DNA of 64,000 bases from Trichobilharzia regenti (taxonomy: Eukaryota > Platyhelminthes > Trematoda > Strigeidida > Schistosomatidae), in NCBI GenBank assembly GCA_944472135.2, contig OX235264.1, positions 118,511,809 through 118,575,808 on the forward strand, read 5' to 3'. Shown piece after piece: positions 20,650 to 31,695 of this stretch (its first letter is position 1; each line of letters opens with the position of its first letter). The notes beneath the pieces were generated by a model. It ran no database searches and was not told the origin of the DNA. It worked only from the letters and a program-made list of their open reading frames with translations. Position numbers and translations under genes: made by a program.

Positions 20650-21346
20650 ACATGCAAGTCAATGTATAAGAACAAGACATATAAGCGAACAATATTGTTT
20701 TCAATTAGAGCTTCTTCAGGTTCAACTCTAATTTATATAGACTTTTATATAAAAATTTTTTAACCAACGGCGGTGATTTTATGGATCAAATAATAATAAT
20801 GTAGTAGATGTTTTGAACGAAATTAATAACGATGATTATAATAAAAACAAAATATTGCTAATGAGGTTTATACAGGTGATACGAATAACAAAGATAGTAT
20901 ATGCATATATGTGTATATGTAGGCAATTCAATAAATAAATAAAATGGGTCAAATCTTAAAAGGTGAGATGGAACGATAATCAGAGTTAAAATAAATATCA
21001 TAAGAGTACGAGGGAGATTGAAGATAAGAATGGGTGGGAGGGTTTTGAATAGAATTCACCTAGGCTAAGCAAGAGACAGACAAAGGTAGAACAAACTTCT
21101 TCTGTATACAAAGACTAGGATTGTTCTCTCGAATTCCCATAGCTTCGGCTAAGTGTAAAAGACGGGTTCTGATTCCGTTCGAAAGACTCGATGGAATGAG
21201 ATAGATAACTTTGAAGGCACTATTTTTGTCCACTTGGTGACCGCTATCAATCGAGTGAGACAAAATAGAACTTCGTATGGATTTTATTTGACCTTTTCCT
21301 AACCATGAAGGAAGATGCTCACCAATACGTTCGTTAAGCTGTCTAG
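20650..21346 (-). pseudogene. Penelope-like element C-terminus and 3' region (left part of split copy)
   Basis: Reading leftward from 21346 the frame gives RQLNERIGEHLPSWLGKG, then HSIDSGHQVDKNSAFKVIYL, then RTRLLHLAEAMGIRENNPSL and CIQKKFVLPL, the typical end of PLE proteins carrying the GIY-YIG endonuclease. The upstream part lies at 22311-22460. A CR1 insertion separates them at the codons for the Arg-Gln after GRT. Confidence 0.8.
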
Positions 21347-22310
21347 AGACCAAGTCGGAAATTAAATACCTAGGCGTCACTCTATCTTCTGATCATTCCT
21401 GGTCGTCTCATATCTTGACGATTTCTAAGAAAATATTCCGTCTTACCTACTACATCAAGAAGTTAAGACATTCTGGTGTAACCCAACCCTTACTCCTACA
21501 ATTTGTTAACTCCCGTATTCTGCCTATTATTCTCTATTGTTCCCCCTTAGTCTTTCCCGGGCTATTGAAGAAAGACTATACCTTACTACGTAGGATGTTA
21601 AAGGTTGTCAACAGGGTAAGCAGTTTGCCACTTAGCCAGCTTGTTAATATTCTGGGTAACAGGCACATGGACTCATGTGAAAAATGGGCGAAATCCATTT
21701 TATCTGACTCACAACACCCTCTACATTCACAACTCTCCCGATGTATCTCTTCAGAGAAAACCAGGAGCCTATATAGTAAGTACAAAAACTCATCCACACC
21801 CTACCTAGCTCGTGTTCTGTGCGATAAAGAAAGCATTAGGCGTGAAACCTTTAACTTATTAAATAGTCAGTAGAACAATGGATCTCGTCTTTCCAACTCA
21901 CATCATTTACAGTTACAACGTTTTTTCTCTCTACTTTTTTTTTCTGTATTTATTTTTGTTATGTGCTGTTTTGTTTCTCTCTTCCTTACAAACTCTACTT
22001 AAAACATTCTTGTTCGTTCTTTCACACTCTGTATATCTCGACCATTTCGCTATCGCTTACGCCAGTAAATATGCTAGTAGTATCTACTTTTCTAACACCT
22101 TCAAACACTCTGTTTAAAATTTTGGCTTTGCTACCGACATGCTAATATGTTGTTGTCAAAACTGACTGAGATAACTTTAATCTATGTAGAACTATATTTA
22201 TTGTTAACGTACTAACTGGATGCAATATTGTAGTAAAATGCTGAGAATTCCATTCTGTATCACAAGTACTGATTTGGAATAAAGCTATTATCTTATCTTA
22301 TGTTATCTAG
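21347..22310 (+). pseudogene. 5'-truncated CR1-like element inserted in the PLE, with target duplication
   Basis: TCTAG stands on both sides (21342-21346 and 22306-22310). The frame begins SEIKYLGVTLSSDHSWSSH, then KKIFRLTYYIKKLRHSGVTQ, then LPIILYCSPLVFPGLLKKDY, and ends at 21873 (the YLGV block through the C-terminus of a CR1-like reverse transcriptase). A 3' region ends GGAATAAAGCTATTATCTTA. It belongs to the same broad group as the CR1 part of the satellite (compare LARTLCDENSVR there and LARVLCDKESIR here). Confidence 0.8.
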
Positions 22311-22460
22311 TTGTTCGGCCTACATAGCTTTCTCCACAGGAGCAACTAAATTTATAGGCACACATAGAAGTGACACAGCTAGGTAGCTTATTTTTCACTT
22401 AAGCAATCAAAATTGATCGGCTGGAAAATGACTGAGTTGTCTTTTGGAGTATTTGACTAA
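22311..22460 (-). pseudogene. Penelope-like element, right part of split copy
   Basis: The minus strand reads VKNKLPSCVTSMCAYKFSCS then CGESYVGRTT, matching the PLE stretch from KDKLP to the YVGRT of the GIY-YIG type domain. Placed before RQLNERIGEH (21346 leftward) it continues the protein in register, supporting one PLE broken by the CR1 insert. Confidence 0.75.
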
Positions 22461-23064
22461 CAAGGGTCAGTCAATCTACACCTTGTTGGATTTCTATGTT
22501 CCAATGAGTTAACTGCCCCTAATCCACTGGTTTGACCTATATGGTTGACCTCGGCTGAAATTATCCGTCACTTATCAAGGTCATTGGTGGAGTGAGGCGC
22601 TCGAAGGTCATTTTCGTCCATTTTAGTCGGCCATGTTGGATCGCAGTTCCGTAGCTGTTCGTTAACGCGTTTGTTGTTCCGTTTATCCTGCCGTTATACA
22701 CGACTTATCTTGTTGCGTATCGTTCACAAATGTTGCGTTTCACCTCATTTTTTGTTTCCGTTGCTGTTAAAATGAATTATTTCTTTGGTTTCGAAAGTTT
22801 TCACTACCAGGCCAGTGCATTCATTTCGGTGTAATTGTTTTCATACCTTGCATTCATGCGGCTTTGAGTGTTTTAGTTGGTTTTCAGCTGTTAATGAATT
22901 AGTACTGTGTAGAGGGTTTTGAAATTGTGCACATGAAGATGTTTGGCTGTCAGAAGCAGTTGTTTCCAGTCCATTAGTTGGTTGCCGTTACAATTGTTGG
23001 CTCAGTTACTTGCATAACATGTAGAAATCTGGAAAAAGAGTGTCTTTTTCGTTCATGTTTGCAG
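22461..23064. other. No gene recognised; possible leader of the exon at 23065
   Basis: Mixed-composition sequence less AT-rich than its surroundings around 22600-22700. A polypyrimidine stretch and TTTGCAG at 23058-23064 give a fair splice acceptor. Confidence 0.3.
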
Positions 23065-23352
23065 CATACAACAATCTGCGAGTGAATCTGTTGAAGAGAG
23101 CACCATCAGAGTTGGTATTAGCAAGGTTTTCGAAGAACAAATTAAACCCAGAGAATTTAGAACCTGGGTTGAAGTTGAAAAAGCTTTGAAGATTTTTGAG
23201 AATGTGAATATACCATCCGTGTGTCTGCTATCATTTAAAAAAATATATTGTGAGAGAATCTAAGCCAAATAAGGTTGAGCCGCATGAAAAGTATGAATCT
23301 GTTGTGCTTGTGTATATTTTGGGGGAACTAAAAGAACCTGGAATCCTTAAGG
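23065..23352 (+). pseudogene. Candidate internal exon of an unidentified (perhaps transposase-like) gene
   Basis: Between an acceptor-like TTTGCAG and a strong donor GGGTAAGT (GT at 23353) lies a frame reading QQSASESVEESTIRVGISKV then FEEQIKPREFRTWVEVEKAL then KIFENVNIPSV. After an A7 run at 23236-23242 the frame is lost, but one base over it continues ESKPNKVEPHEKYESVVLVY to the donor. The pattern (FRTWVEVEKALKIFE then a basic stretch and KYESVVL) is loosely like the N-terminal domain of some MULE-type transposases, but I do not recognise the family with confidence. The frameshift suggests decay or a sequencing slip in the A run. Confidence 0.35.
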
Positions 23353-24294
23353 GTAAGTGTTACTTATGCTTATTATTGCTTGATGTACTAGATCGCAATA
23401 AATGAACTAGGACTACCCGTAATAGAGCCAGTGTTAACATCCATTCGATGGGTTGCAAAACGGTTTTCAAAGCGGATAAAATACGGTGATCTGGTGAGTG
23501 TTCAAACAATCCCAGTTAAAGGTAAGACATTAATTAGGAAGAATAACGTTTCGGGTTGTAGTCTACGATTGATGGTTTCCTCGAAGTTGTGATTCTTCCG
23601 TGACTATAGACACAGATGTTCACGATCTTAAAAAAAACTAAATAAATTATCCTTGAACCAGTAGTCTTCTTTTCTTCGGCGAAACATCCGTTAATACGAC
23701 TATACGATTAGGTAGCGAAGTAAGATGTTATGTGACTGAGAATCGTGGTTGTTGTGTTTCTGACTAATTTCGCACATCTGACTTATAACCGCATGGAGAT
23801 AGCGTTTTCCTCATGGTACATTATGATATCTAGAAATCATAAGCACGCTGCCATCGGTAAATTTATTTTTACTTTTTAAATGGCTGCAAATAGTGAGTCG
23901 TTTGCGGTGATAGGATGAATACCTCTGAACGTTTTTGTGGAGACTAGGGTATATTTAATTTTTTCGAGTAAGGGACGATCTTTTTACCAAGAAAGTTCTC
24001 GGAATTTTCGTTATTCAAAGATAACGCTAAGTTGCCCACTAAGGTAGTAACTATAGGAGATAACCTTCAGCGGAAACTATATTAATGTAGTTTTAGGTAA
24101 TGCGTCATAGAAGTCAGCATCGTAGGTTAATTGTGTCTAAATGTATTAAACGTTGTATAACTGATCAAACCATAGTTCTTACGTGCGAGTTAGTTTTATA
24201 AATAATGAATGTACCGTACAAGCGTCTACCATGATTTGCATACCTAGCTCATAAACATTATGCCTGCATGTGGCATACATTTAGGGCCAACACG
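23353..24294. other. No feature recognised
   Basis: AT-rich, no motif-bearing frame on either strand. It may include intron sequence if the exon candidate at 23065-23352 is real. Confidence 0.4.
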
Positions 24295-24910
24295 CTGCGA
24301 TGAATCAGTCCGAGATACTTAGAGTCAGACTTCATTTCCATATCACTATTATCAATTTTGCAACGGTCATAGGAATTAACACCTTCAACTAACTTTCGTT
24401 TACATCGGAAACTGAAAATAACAGTCTGACATTTCGAAGGATTTAGTTTAAGAGCATTTTCCCACTCCTAATAGAGAGCTGTTCATCTTAGTACGGTGTA
24501 GTTGGCAGTTAACAGACATTGAAGTAGTTAGATCGTCCGCGTGTTTGAAAAAGTTCTTCTCGTATGCATTCGTACAATAACTTCATCAAACAAAAATACA
24601 ATTGGTAATGGACGACTTCCCCCTGACCTACAGTGTTCTGCTTTCTCCCTGATAAATTAGAATGAAGCCATCTAACAATCCAATACTCAGTTTGAGTTTC
24701 AGCAAGCTTATCTAACAGAATATCTCTAGGTAGTGAGTCGAAAGCGGATGTGTACTCTAGGAAGGTGCAGCGAATTTAGCCCCATTGTCTATACTGGAGA
24801 AAATGTTGTGAAGCAAGACTGCAGCTGCATCTAAAGTACGTCTACTGTGTTTATAGGAGAACTGTTTGGGATCGTTAAAGGCTCTGAGTGAGGGTTAAAG
24901 ATTAAGTAAG
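24295..24910 (-). pseudogene. CR1-like reverse transcriptase remnant
   Basis: Reading leftward: KHSRRTLDAAAVLLHNIF, then FLEYTSAFDSLPRDILLDKL (motif A; the first catalytic residue is changed), then ETQTEYWIVRWLHSNLSGRK, then fragments matching the satellite CR1 (CRCK-like and the final CGGTTGCAAAATTGATAATA region). Same family as the CR1 part of the tandem array but diverged and full of stops. It also shows what lies upstream of the ETQT point where the array copy is truncated. Confidence 0.7.
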
Positions 24911-27119
24911 AGTAACTTTCCCTTAGTTCGTATATACCTCATTTGATTTGAAACAAAGGAAGCAGGTCTTATTAACGCTTGTAACACTAGAAAGTTTGGC
25001 ATTTATGGGAGAATTTATGAAAGACTTGTTTAGTTTACACACACCAAATGAATAGGAAATACTGGAGGTAATTACATGCATACAGGCGTAGGTTATTTAA
25101 CATCTATAAAGTAGACATGCAAATACCGCAGTTTTTGATCACAGAAATGATGGATACTAGATAACATCCTATGATTCAACGGCATATTAAAATAAATAAA
25201 AAATGTTTCTTAGCTGATGGTCAAGTGAACAGTCTATTTGATGAAATCACTGCATATTAACGGATTAGTGAAGTAGATATCAAGCCTAAGTTACTACATT
25301 TACTTGTACTACATACTTGGCGTTTAACAGTAAACAGACTTTCAACTGGTTAGATAAGGCGACTTTAGAGTATCCAACAGTACAGAATTATTATTCAACT
25401 TGCTAAATCCCACTTAGCTTTTACAATGTGCTATTGTGTAGAAACAGACACGAAATCCTACTAATGACTAAAGTAACATTCTCATAATACTACAGTGAAT
25501 TTCCATCCCACTAACTAAGCTTAGCGTTTATTATTCCTAATTCACTTATTACAAAAGCACATTGTATAGCGAGGAATTGAAGAAGTCTACAGGAAGAAGT
25601 AATCAAGAGTATATTAAACATTTGATTAATTTACAAAAGAAAATTCTGATGAAGGGTAATAAAGTTAGTTTGACCGAATGATGTTTCCGCTGATTTCATA
25701 TTCGACAACCTCCGTAAACCTGGAAAAAATAAAGTACATGTTAGAACTAGCATAACATGAAGTTAACAAGAGACAATTCTACATATTAGCATACAATATG
25801 AATACAATCATTCTGTTAAAACTAAGTATTATCTCAGGGAGATAAATGTATTTGTAGTCTACAGCTGATATTTATGTTGACGCCGTATACATAAATATAC
25901 ATCATATGTTTTCCTGCATTTGAGGACTATATGCAAATTTCAAGGCAATCTCCGAAACATTCATACTATTGAGGCGTCATTCTCTCATCAAGCTTACTTG
26001 CAGATCAACTTCACACTAAACACTTTTACATGAAATGAAGTATTGCAAGTGTATAACTTAGAAGTTAATCCACAATCTCAGTAATGTCTAGTCCACAAGG
26101 TTTTGTGAATCCTACAGAAATCACATTTTCACATTTAGGAGACTATAGGCATCAAATATAAGCTGAACATGCCTCAACTCTAGACAGCTATGCACAGTGC
26201 TAACAACATAGTGAAACACTTCAACTATTGTAAAGTACACAGACCTGTTGTGTTGATGAGGATAATAATGTCATATAATGCAAACTAGAAAATTCAATCG
26301 TCATAGAGCATCTGTACTGCTTTGTCTAAATGGAAATCTCAGGAGAAATTCATCTCCACTATTGGTGATCAAAAATATTGTAGCATTAAGTATACAGTCA
26401 GTGGAAATTGTAAAAGAGAATAAATTCATATTAATGATAATAAAGCTGAATAGATTCAGTTCTAGTAACCACCTTCGTTTGTTATCCTATCAGTCAGCTT
26501 AGTACACAATGGCACAATATTATTATAGTTGAGATATTTTTGTACATTTAATTAACATAACCCATAGCACACTGCACCAACCAGTGCCAATATATATGAA
26601 ATCCATTTAGAGATAACCTTTCAACTTACCATAATTCCTGTCCAACCACATATAAAGTGAAAAGCACATCTAAATGACAACTTAGGTTCCCACCAACGAT
26701 TCTGATAACATTTGCAGGTGATTTCCAAGTATTGAGAGAGTTATTTTGTCAAAAAAGACTGTTCTTCACACGAAAATAGGCTGTATTGATATCCTGAGAC
26801 ATGAAGTCTTCATTGAATGATACTATGCCGAAAGATGCAGCTTCTACATGGAGTAAATGAGTGGTGCAAATGGCATTACCCTCTAACTATCCTATCTCCC
26901 TCATTACACCGACATTTTGATACATTCCATCTGAAACACTAATCATTGCAACCAATATGCTAAAAGTGTGTCGCAGTCAGATCACATGAGGCGGACACAA
27001 ACATAACCAGCCAAAAAGTGGGAATTTCCCTCAATCTAGATAACATATAATACAATTTTATTAAAAATTATTGGCAAAAAAAATTCCAAACGTAACTTCT
27101 AGAGTACGTGACGAATAAG
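24911..27119. other. No feature recognised (2.2 kb)
   Basis: AT-rich sequence without repeats or coding motifs that I can see. The 74-codon frame at 26278-26502 shows no family pattern. Confidence 0.4.
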
Positions 27120-27420
27120 TCCAGCCGTTGACCTCACCATCATTATATGGTAAATTATATTATTTTTCTTAATTGTATCTATTCAGTCATTAAGCTGGCA
27201 AAGTTTATCTTTGAGAGAGTTGGTTGGTTTAAATACCACCTTAATTTCAGCCTCATTGAGAATCACACGTAAGGCCTCTGAAGTCCTTTGTTTATACGGC
27301 AGTACTACAGAGGCTTTGAACTCTGTATTATTATTTTCGTCAGTTTTATTGCTATTCCTAGTTTTTCTATGGTTCTTCATATATTTTTGTATAAATTCTG
27401 TTGGCTAGTGTGTTACTCAC
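27120..27420 (-). pseudogene. Penelope-like element fragment (region before the GIY-YIG domain)
   Basis: The minus strand reads ASVVLPYKQRTSEALRVIL, then NEAEIKVVFKPTNSLKDKL, close to the PLE pattern PY-SE-RRIL-VFKPTNTL-L. It stops at 27183. It is probably part of the same element as 28225-28700, with the stretch between inserted or decayed. Confidence 0.75.
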
Positions 27421-28224
27421 TAGTAATACTTCTTTAGAGCCTAGGGGTGTACCAGCATGAGATATAATACACAGAACTTCTGTATTATTCGTTCCGCGTA
27501 GAACAAAGGCAAAGCAAAACACCAGAATTGATCGTCCAAATTTACGAATTATATTTCGGGACCAAATCGGAGCGCGATATGATTGCTTAACTGGCTAGGG
27601 ATCGTACACGAATGAACGAACGAACGTGACACGGCAGCATACCAAAAGGCGTGGATGTTTGACTAGAAGCCTTCAGCTAAACAAATCGACTAAAACAGTG
27701 AGGGGCTGCACTCAGGGTTCAGTGATGAATGCTGTGGGCAATAATTCTGGGGAATTACATACCACAGCACTTCCTTTATTTGTTTGATTTCATTTCTTTT
27801 AATTCTCGTCTGGCTTTCTAGTTAGGCTCTTGACCCGATTACACAGACATGTGACAAAGCTTATCCTTACTGATTCTGGATGCGATTAATTAAAGTCGGA
27901 GTATTTATGAGAGCGTATCAGTTCTCCATGATTGCCGATACCTTGTAGTGCACATTGAACCCTTCGACTTTTGTTTGAACTCTCTCCCACTCGTTTTGAC
28001 GCACCTTGGTCTTGTGTTTCAACTCTCCCATGACAAGCGGTTCGATCCCCAGTTGCTCTTTAATTCAGTGCCCTCTCCGAGCCTACCACCAATCAAGGCA
28101 CCAGATAAGTTGGATGAACTCTTTATTTTATCAAGTTGCATATCTCATTTGTATAAAATATGGCTCTGTCTGCAGACGCACTTATCATATCAAGTCTTTT
28201 TATTCTGATTTCGTTCGTCAACGC
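27421..28224. other. Sequence between two parts of a PLE; no gene recognised
   Basis: About 0.8 kb that does not read as PLE. A tRNA-like box lies at 27995-28052. It may be one or more small insertions. Confidence 0.35.
27995..28052 (+). mobile_element. tRNA-like SINE head, weak
   Basis: GGTTCGATCCCC at 28039-28050 fits the B box of a polymerase III promoter. About 40 bp before it, GACGCACCTTGGTC is a poor A box. No cloverleaf could be drawn with confidence. Confidence 0.3.
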
Positions 28225-28700
28225 TTACACGTCAAGTAGAATACTGCTAAGGGCATAGGACGGTGAAGTTTTTGTAAGAGCGTTTATTATTGAGGTCCAC
28301 CTTGAGCACGAATAATTCTTGCAATCTAACGACCCACCATCTTGTTTCCATTTTATTCTGCAGTCAAGTCTGGCCAACTCACTCTGTTCGTTTTCTAACT
28401 CAGAAGTGAATTGAATTCCGTCTACTATTGAGTTTATAAGTGCAATACACTGAGGGATATGTTCAGGTTTCAACGCAGTGAATGTGCCATCTGCATATCA
28501 CCACCATAACCTAGGAAGAGGATTGATTGGACGTTCTAAGAGCCTTTTGTTCCCAACTATCCATAAATGTCTGCTCCTGTTGGGGGATTATTGGTGATCC
28601 CATTGTCACCCACCCCATACGTTTTGTTGTATACATTATTTTGAAATTTGAATACAGTAGAGGTTAGACATAACTAAACACGTAATATTATTTTAACCGA
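28225..28700 (-). pseudogene. Penelope-like element reverse transcriptase remnant
   Basis: The minus strand reads TVFKFQNNVYNKTYGV, then a decayed motif B, then WYADGTFTALKPEHIPQCIA (motif C, YADG in place of YVDD), then LINSIVDGIQFTSELENEQS and LARLDCRIKWKQDGGSLDCK. These match PLE reverse transcriptase in order. The catalytic second Asp is changed and there are stops and shifts. Confidence 0.75.
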
Positions 28701-29156
28701 GAACCTTGGTCCTATTTTTAAGTCCAGTTCATTGCTAACTTCTTGGGAAACTGACTGTATTGATTGGGTTATCAGTGTAAAAAGTGCTTATGTGAAAATT
28801 TATCTTTTTTCCCTGTCTTTTTCTAATTGAATTTCCTCTAGCTTCGGTTTCATTACATAACAGTTGGTCAGCCTAGAATTTGGCCTATCTCTAATGCGGC
28901 ATAATACTTGTAAATATTTAACTAACTCTTAGGTGGGGCGGGGTGTTCCTAAAGTCAACTATTGACCTGAGAGCATGTCCTGGTTTGTGAATTTTTAGTA
29001 TTAATATACATTGCAATGCAGTCACTTGCTAGCCCACTCTCTTCATTTACTGACCTAGGAAGATTTTGTTAAAAATAAGCTTACTGAAACTTTTCCAATA
29101 GTAGGTCAAATGAAGATTGCAGAGAATATCACGACCATACAAGAATTTCAAGTGAC
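28701..29156. other. No gene recognised; includes the continuation of the EB1 copy's 3' flank
   Basis: The array units break at the motif ATTACTCG. Here, on the minus strand, the sequence runs on past that motif as TCACTTGAAATTCTTG instead of joining CR1. This may be the original 3' untranslated region of the EB1 copy. Confidence 0.4.
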
Positions 29157-29993
29157 GAGTAATTCACAATAATTTTGTGGGTGTATGAGAGATGTTCTGT
29201 ACATGTTTCTGAATCTTCACAATCAATGATTTTCCTGTTCTGTATTACCCGAAGTATTTGAGTGATCTTCTGTTGCATAGAGAACTTCTGAGATATTTTC
29301 AGTCAACGCGACGGTTCCATTGTTTTCACAAATTGTTTCAATCCTGAGCAACTTGTTGAAACAGATATCTCGCTCACGCGTAACGCTTGCAATAGCTGCT
29401 TCGTGTTGTTCACACTTGGCAGTTACCATCTGAAGTTGTTCTGTTAAGCCAGTAATATCTGGAGTATCCCGTCTAGTACATCTGGAAACTTCCGTCACAA
29501 CGCGACGCTCATTCCGTTCAGTTAGGGCCTGTTTTCGACCTCTACTCACTGTTGCATTGGGTCGTGGTTTGGTTTGTCGCTACCTACGATTTTCTCTCCT
29601 CCTCTAGCTGCGGAGGCATCATACAGATAGCCATCATAGTTGGCATCGAAGAAACGCTTGAACCACTGGACGAACTCAAAGTTGTCCTGGATATTTCCCT
29701 TGACTAATTTTTCGAATGGAACTTCTTTGTTTCCTAAACAGAGACTAAAACTTCGAAGTTACTAATATGTTCATATTCTGTTTCGGTGTTGAAATTTATC
29801 TTTTTTGAAGACTACTGTTCCTGGAAATAGCATTCCCAGTTGGGAATATTCCGCGCCAGTACAAAGTTCTTCAATTTTCCGTAATTGCTCTTTAAAGAGT
29901 GGTTAATCCACCAAAGTATTCCATTTCTCCTCAAATTGTCCGACATCTGATTTGTACTGTGGACGTCCACAGCCTGAGGCACTGACTCCATCG
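29157..29993 (-). pseudogene. EB1: EB1/MAPRE retrocopy, least rearranged copy (left edge of the satellite)
   Basis: EB1 binds growing microtubule ends through a calponin-homology (CH) domain and recruits partners through a C-terminal coiled-coil EB-homology domain. From 29990 leftward the frames read VDVHSTNQMSDNLRRNGILW, then (shifted) KIEELCTGAEYSQLGMLFPG, then TEYEHISNF, then [20 protein letters not shown] and [20 protein letters not shown]: the CH domain in order. A short linker follows. Then 29223-29549 gives LQMVTAKCEQHEAAIASVTR, ERDICFNKLLRIETICENNG and ISEVLYATEDHS, the EB-homology domain. Both domains lie within 0.8 kb without an intron, which suggests a processed copy, and at least three frameshifts make it a pseudogene. 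This copy keeps about 60 bp of linker (29559-29620 region) that all array units lack. Confidence 0.85.
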
Positions 29994-31261
29994 TCGCACG
30001 CGCCTCGAAAGTAATAATAATAATAATAAGTGGCTTTGTTTCAAACAGTATTGTCGATTCAGTTTGACAATTTCAGCATGTTATAGGTTATTGCATCTAA
30101 TGTTCCCTCGATATACTATGGCGAGGGGAAAGACAAAATTAACAGTTATAAAACAGCTTAAATGATGTTCACACTTATGAAAAAATAAACAAATAAAAAC
30201 GAAAAAAGTTGAGAGGATTCTAAATGTGAGTACAATAACAATAAGGTTGATGTTGTAAGGGTGGAGGAAATGGTTTATTTAATAGTACAAAGAAGGTCAG
30301 TTAGTTCATGCCTCACACTATTTTCATCACACAAAGTACGTGCCAAATATGGTATAGTGGAATTTTTATACTTAGACGTACATGCATAAAGTCTCCTGAA
30401 ATGACTCCTTGTTTTACCTGAGGAGACACAGGGTTGGAGCTGCGTGTGATCCGGTGGATGCTCACAGTCTGACAAAGTTTCTTCAGCAAATTTCTTCCAT
30501 GAAATCAAGTACCTGTGAATAATGACGATGTCAACGATACTGCCCCCATGGGATACCACAACTCGCCATACTGACAGTCAGCCTTCACAGTTCTACGAAG
30601 TATGACATAGTCTTTTTAAGCAATGCAGGAAAGAATAAGGGTGAACAGTAAAGAAGAATGGGTAAAATACACGAGTTGACAAACTGTAAGAGGAGGGGTT
30701 GGTTTATCCCAAGTGCCTTAAATTCCTAATGCAAAACGTCAGACGAAATGAATTTAAGAAATCGCCAAGACATGGGAAGACTAGGATAGGTCAGAAGGAA
30801 GAATTAGTCCAAGATATTTAACTTCAGCCATAGTTTTTATATATCAGTATCATCAATTTTGCAACGGTCATAGGAACCAACAGCTTCACTTAACTTTCTT
30901 TTACATCGAAAACTGGAATTAGCAGTCTGACATTTGGAGGGATTTAGTTTAAGACCATTAGACGAAGACCATTTGCTGATGCCTGATAGAAAGCTATTCA
31001 TCTTAGTACAGTCTAGCTGGGAGTTAACAGACGTTGAAATAGTTCGATCATCGGCATACTTAACAAAGTCCATTTCATCAGAGTAAAGCAAGTCACTCAA
31101 CAAAAGAGGAAACAGAAAAGGAGAAAGGACAGCACCTTTAGGGACACCAGCCTCAGTAAGCAATGAAGTGGATAACTTCCCCTGACATACAGTGTGCTGC
31201 TTTCTTTCTCAGAAATAAGAATGCAGCCATTTCACAACCGAACAGTCAGTTTGAGTTTCGA
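29994..31261 (-). pseudogene. CR1-like 3' fragment, inverted copy of the satellite's CR1 part
   Basis: Reverse complement of the plus-strand unit part at 32070-33321. It includes the reverse transcriptase piece at 30837-31163 with FVKYADD (intact catalytic pair), the C-terminal piece at 30275-30559 and an ATT tail (six repeats, near 30008-30030). It carries HPPDHT where all array units have HPADHT, so it is not just a copy of unit 1. Confidence 0.85.
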
Positions 31262-31631
31262 GTAATTCACAATAAGTATGCAGCAGCTGTATGATAGATG
31301 TTCTGTACATGTTTCTGAATCTTCACAATCAATGATTTTCCTGTTCTGTATTACCCTAAGTATTTGAGTGATCTTCTGTTGCATAGAGAATTTCTGAGAT
31401 ATTTTCAGTCAACGCGACGGTTCCATTGTTTTCACAAATTGTTTCAATCCTGAGCAACTTGTTGAAACAGATATCTCGCTCACGCGTAACGCTTGCAATA
31501 GCTGCTTCGTGTTGTTCACACTTGGCAGTTACCATCTGAAGTTGTTCTGTTAAGCCAGTAATATCTGGAGTATCCCTCCAGTACATCTGGATACTTCCGT
31601 CACAACGCCACGCTCATTCCGTTCAGTTAGG
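31262..31631 (-). pseudogene. EB1: EB1 3' part (EB-homology domain), inverted partial copy
   Basis: 31356-31586 reads DTPDITGLTEQLQMVTAKCE and on to ILYATEDHS. It is linked to the CR1 fragment by the ATTACTCG junction like every array unit. It ends at the palindrome spacer. Confidence 0.85.
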
Positions 31632-31695
31632 GGCCGGTGACAATAAGTATGTACAGCACGTGTGTCATTCACGTAAATACTTACTGTGAACGGCG
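31632..31695. other. Palindrome spacer, itself an imperfect hairpin
   Basis: 64 bp between the two arms. CAATAAGTATGTAC on the left and GTAAATACTTACTG on the right can pair with few mismatches, and GGCCGGTG faces GAACGGCG. This sequence is not found in the other units. Confidence 0.75.

Larger units (their letters stand above)
29157..31631 (-). repeat. Left, inverted arm of the palindrome (1.2 units)
   Basis: About 2.47 kb whose reverse complement matches 31696 to about 34129. It holds, right to left, an EB-homology segment, the CR1 fragment, the CH segment and a second EB-homology segment. Confidence 0.9.

Noticed and set aside
26278..26502. 74-codon plus-strand frame in an otherwise empty stretch
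   Set aside because: No family pattern, and no splice or promoter context that I can support.
29223..29549. Living EB1 gene
   Set aside because: The EB-homology part is open, but the CH part needs at least three frameshifts and has stops. No introns or start context are seen, so it is treated as a retropseudogene.
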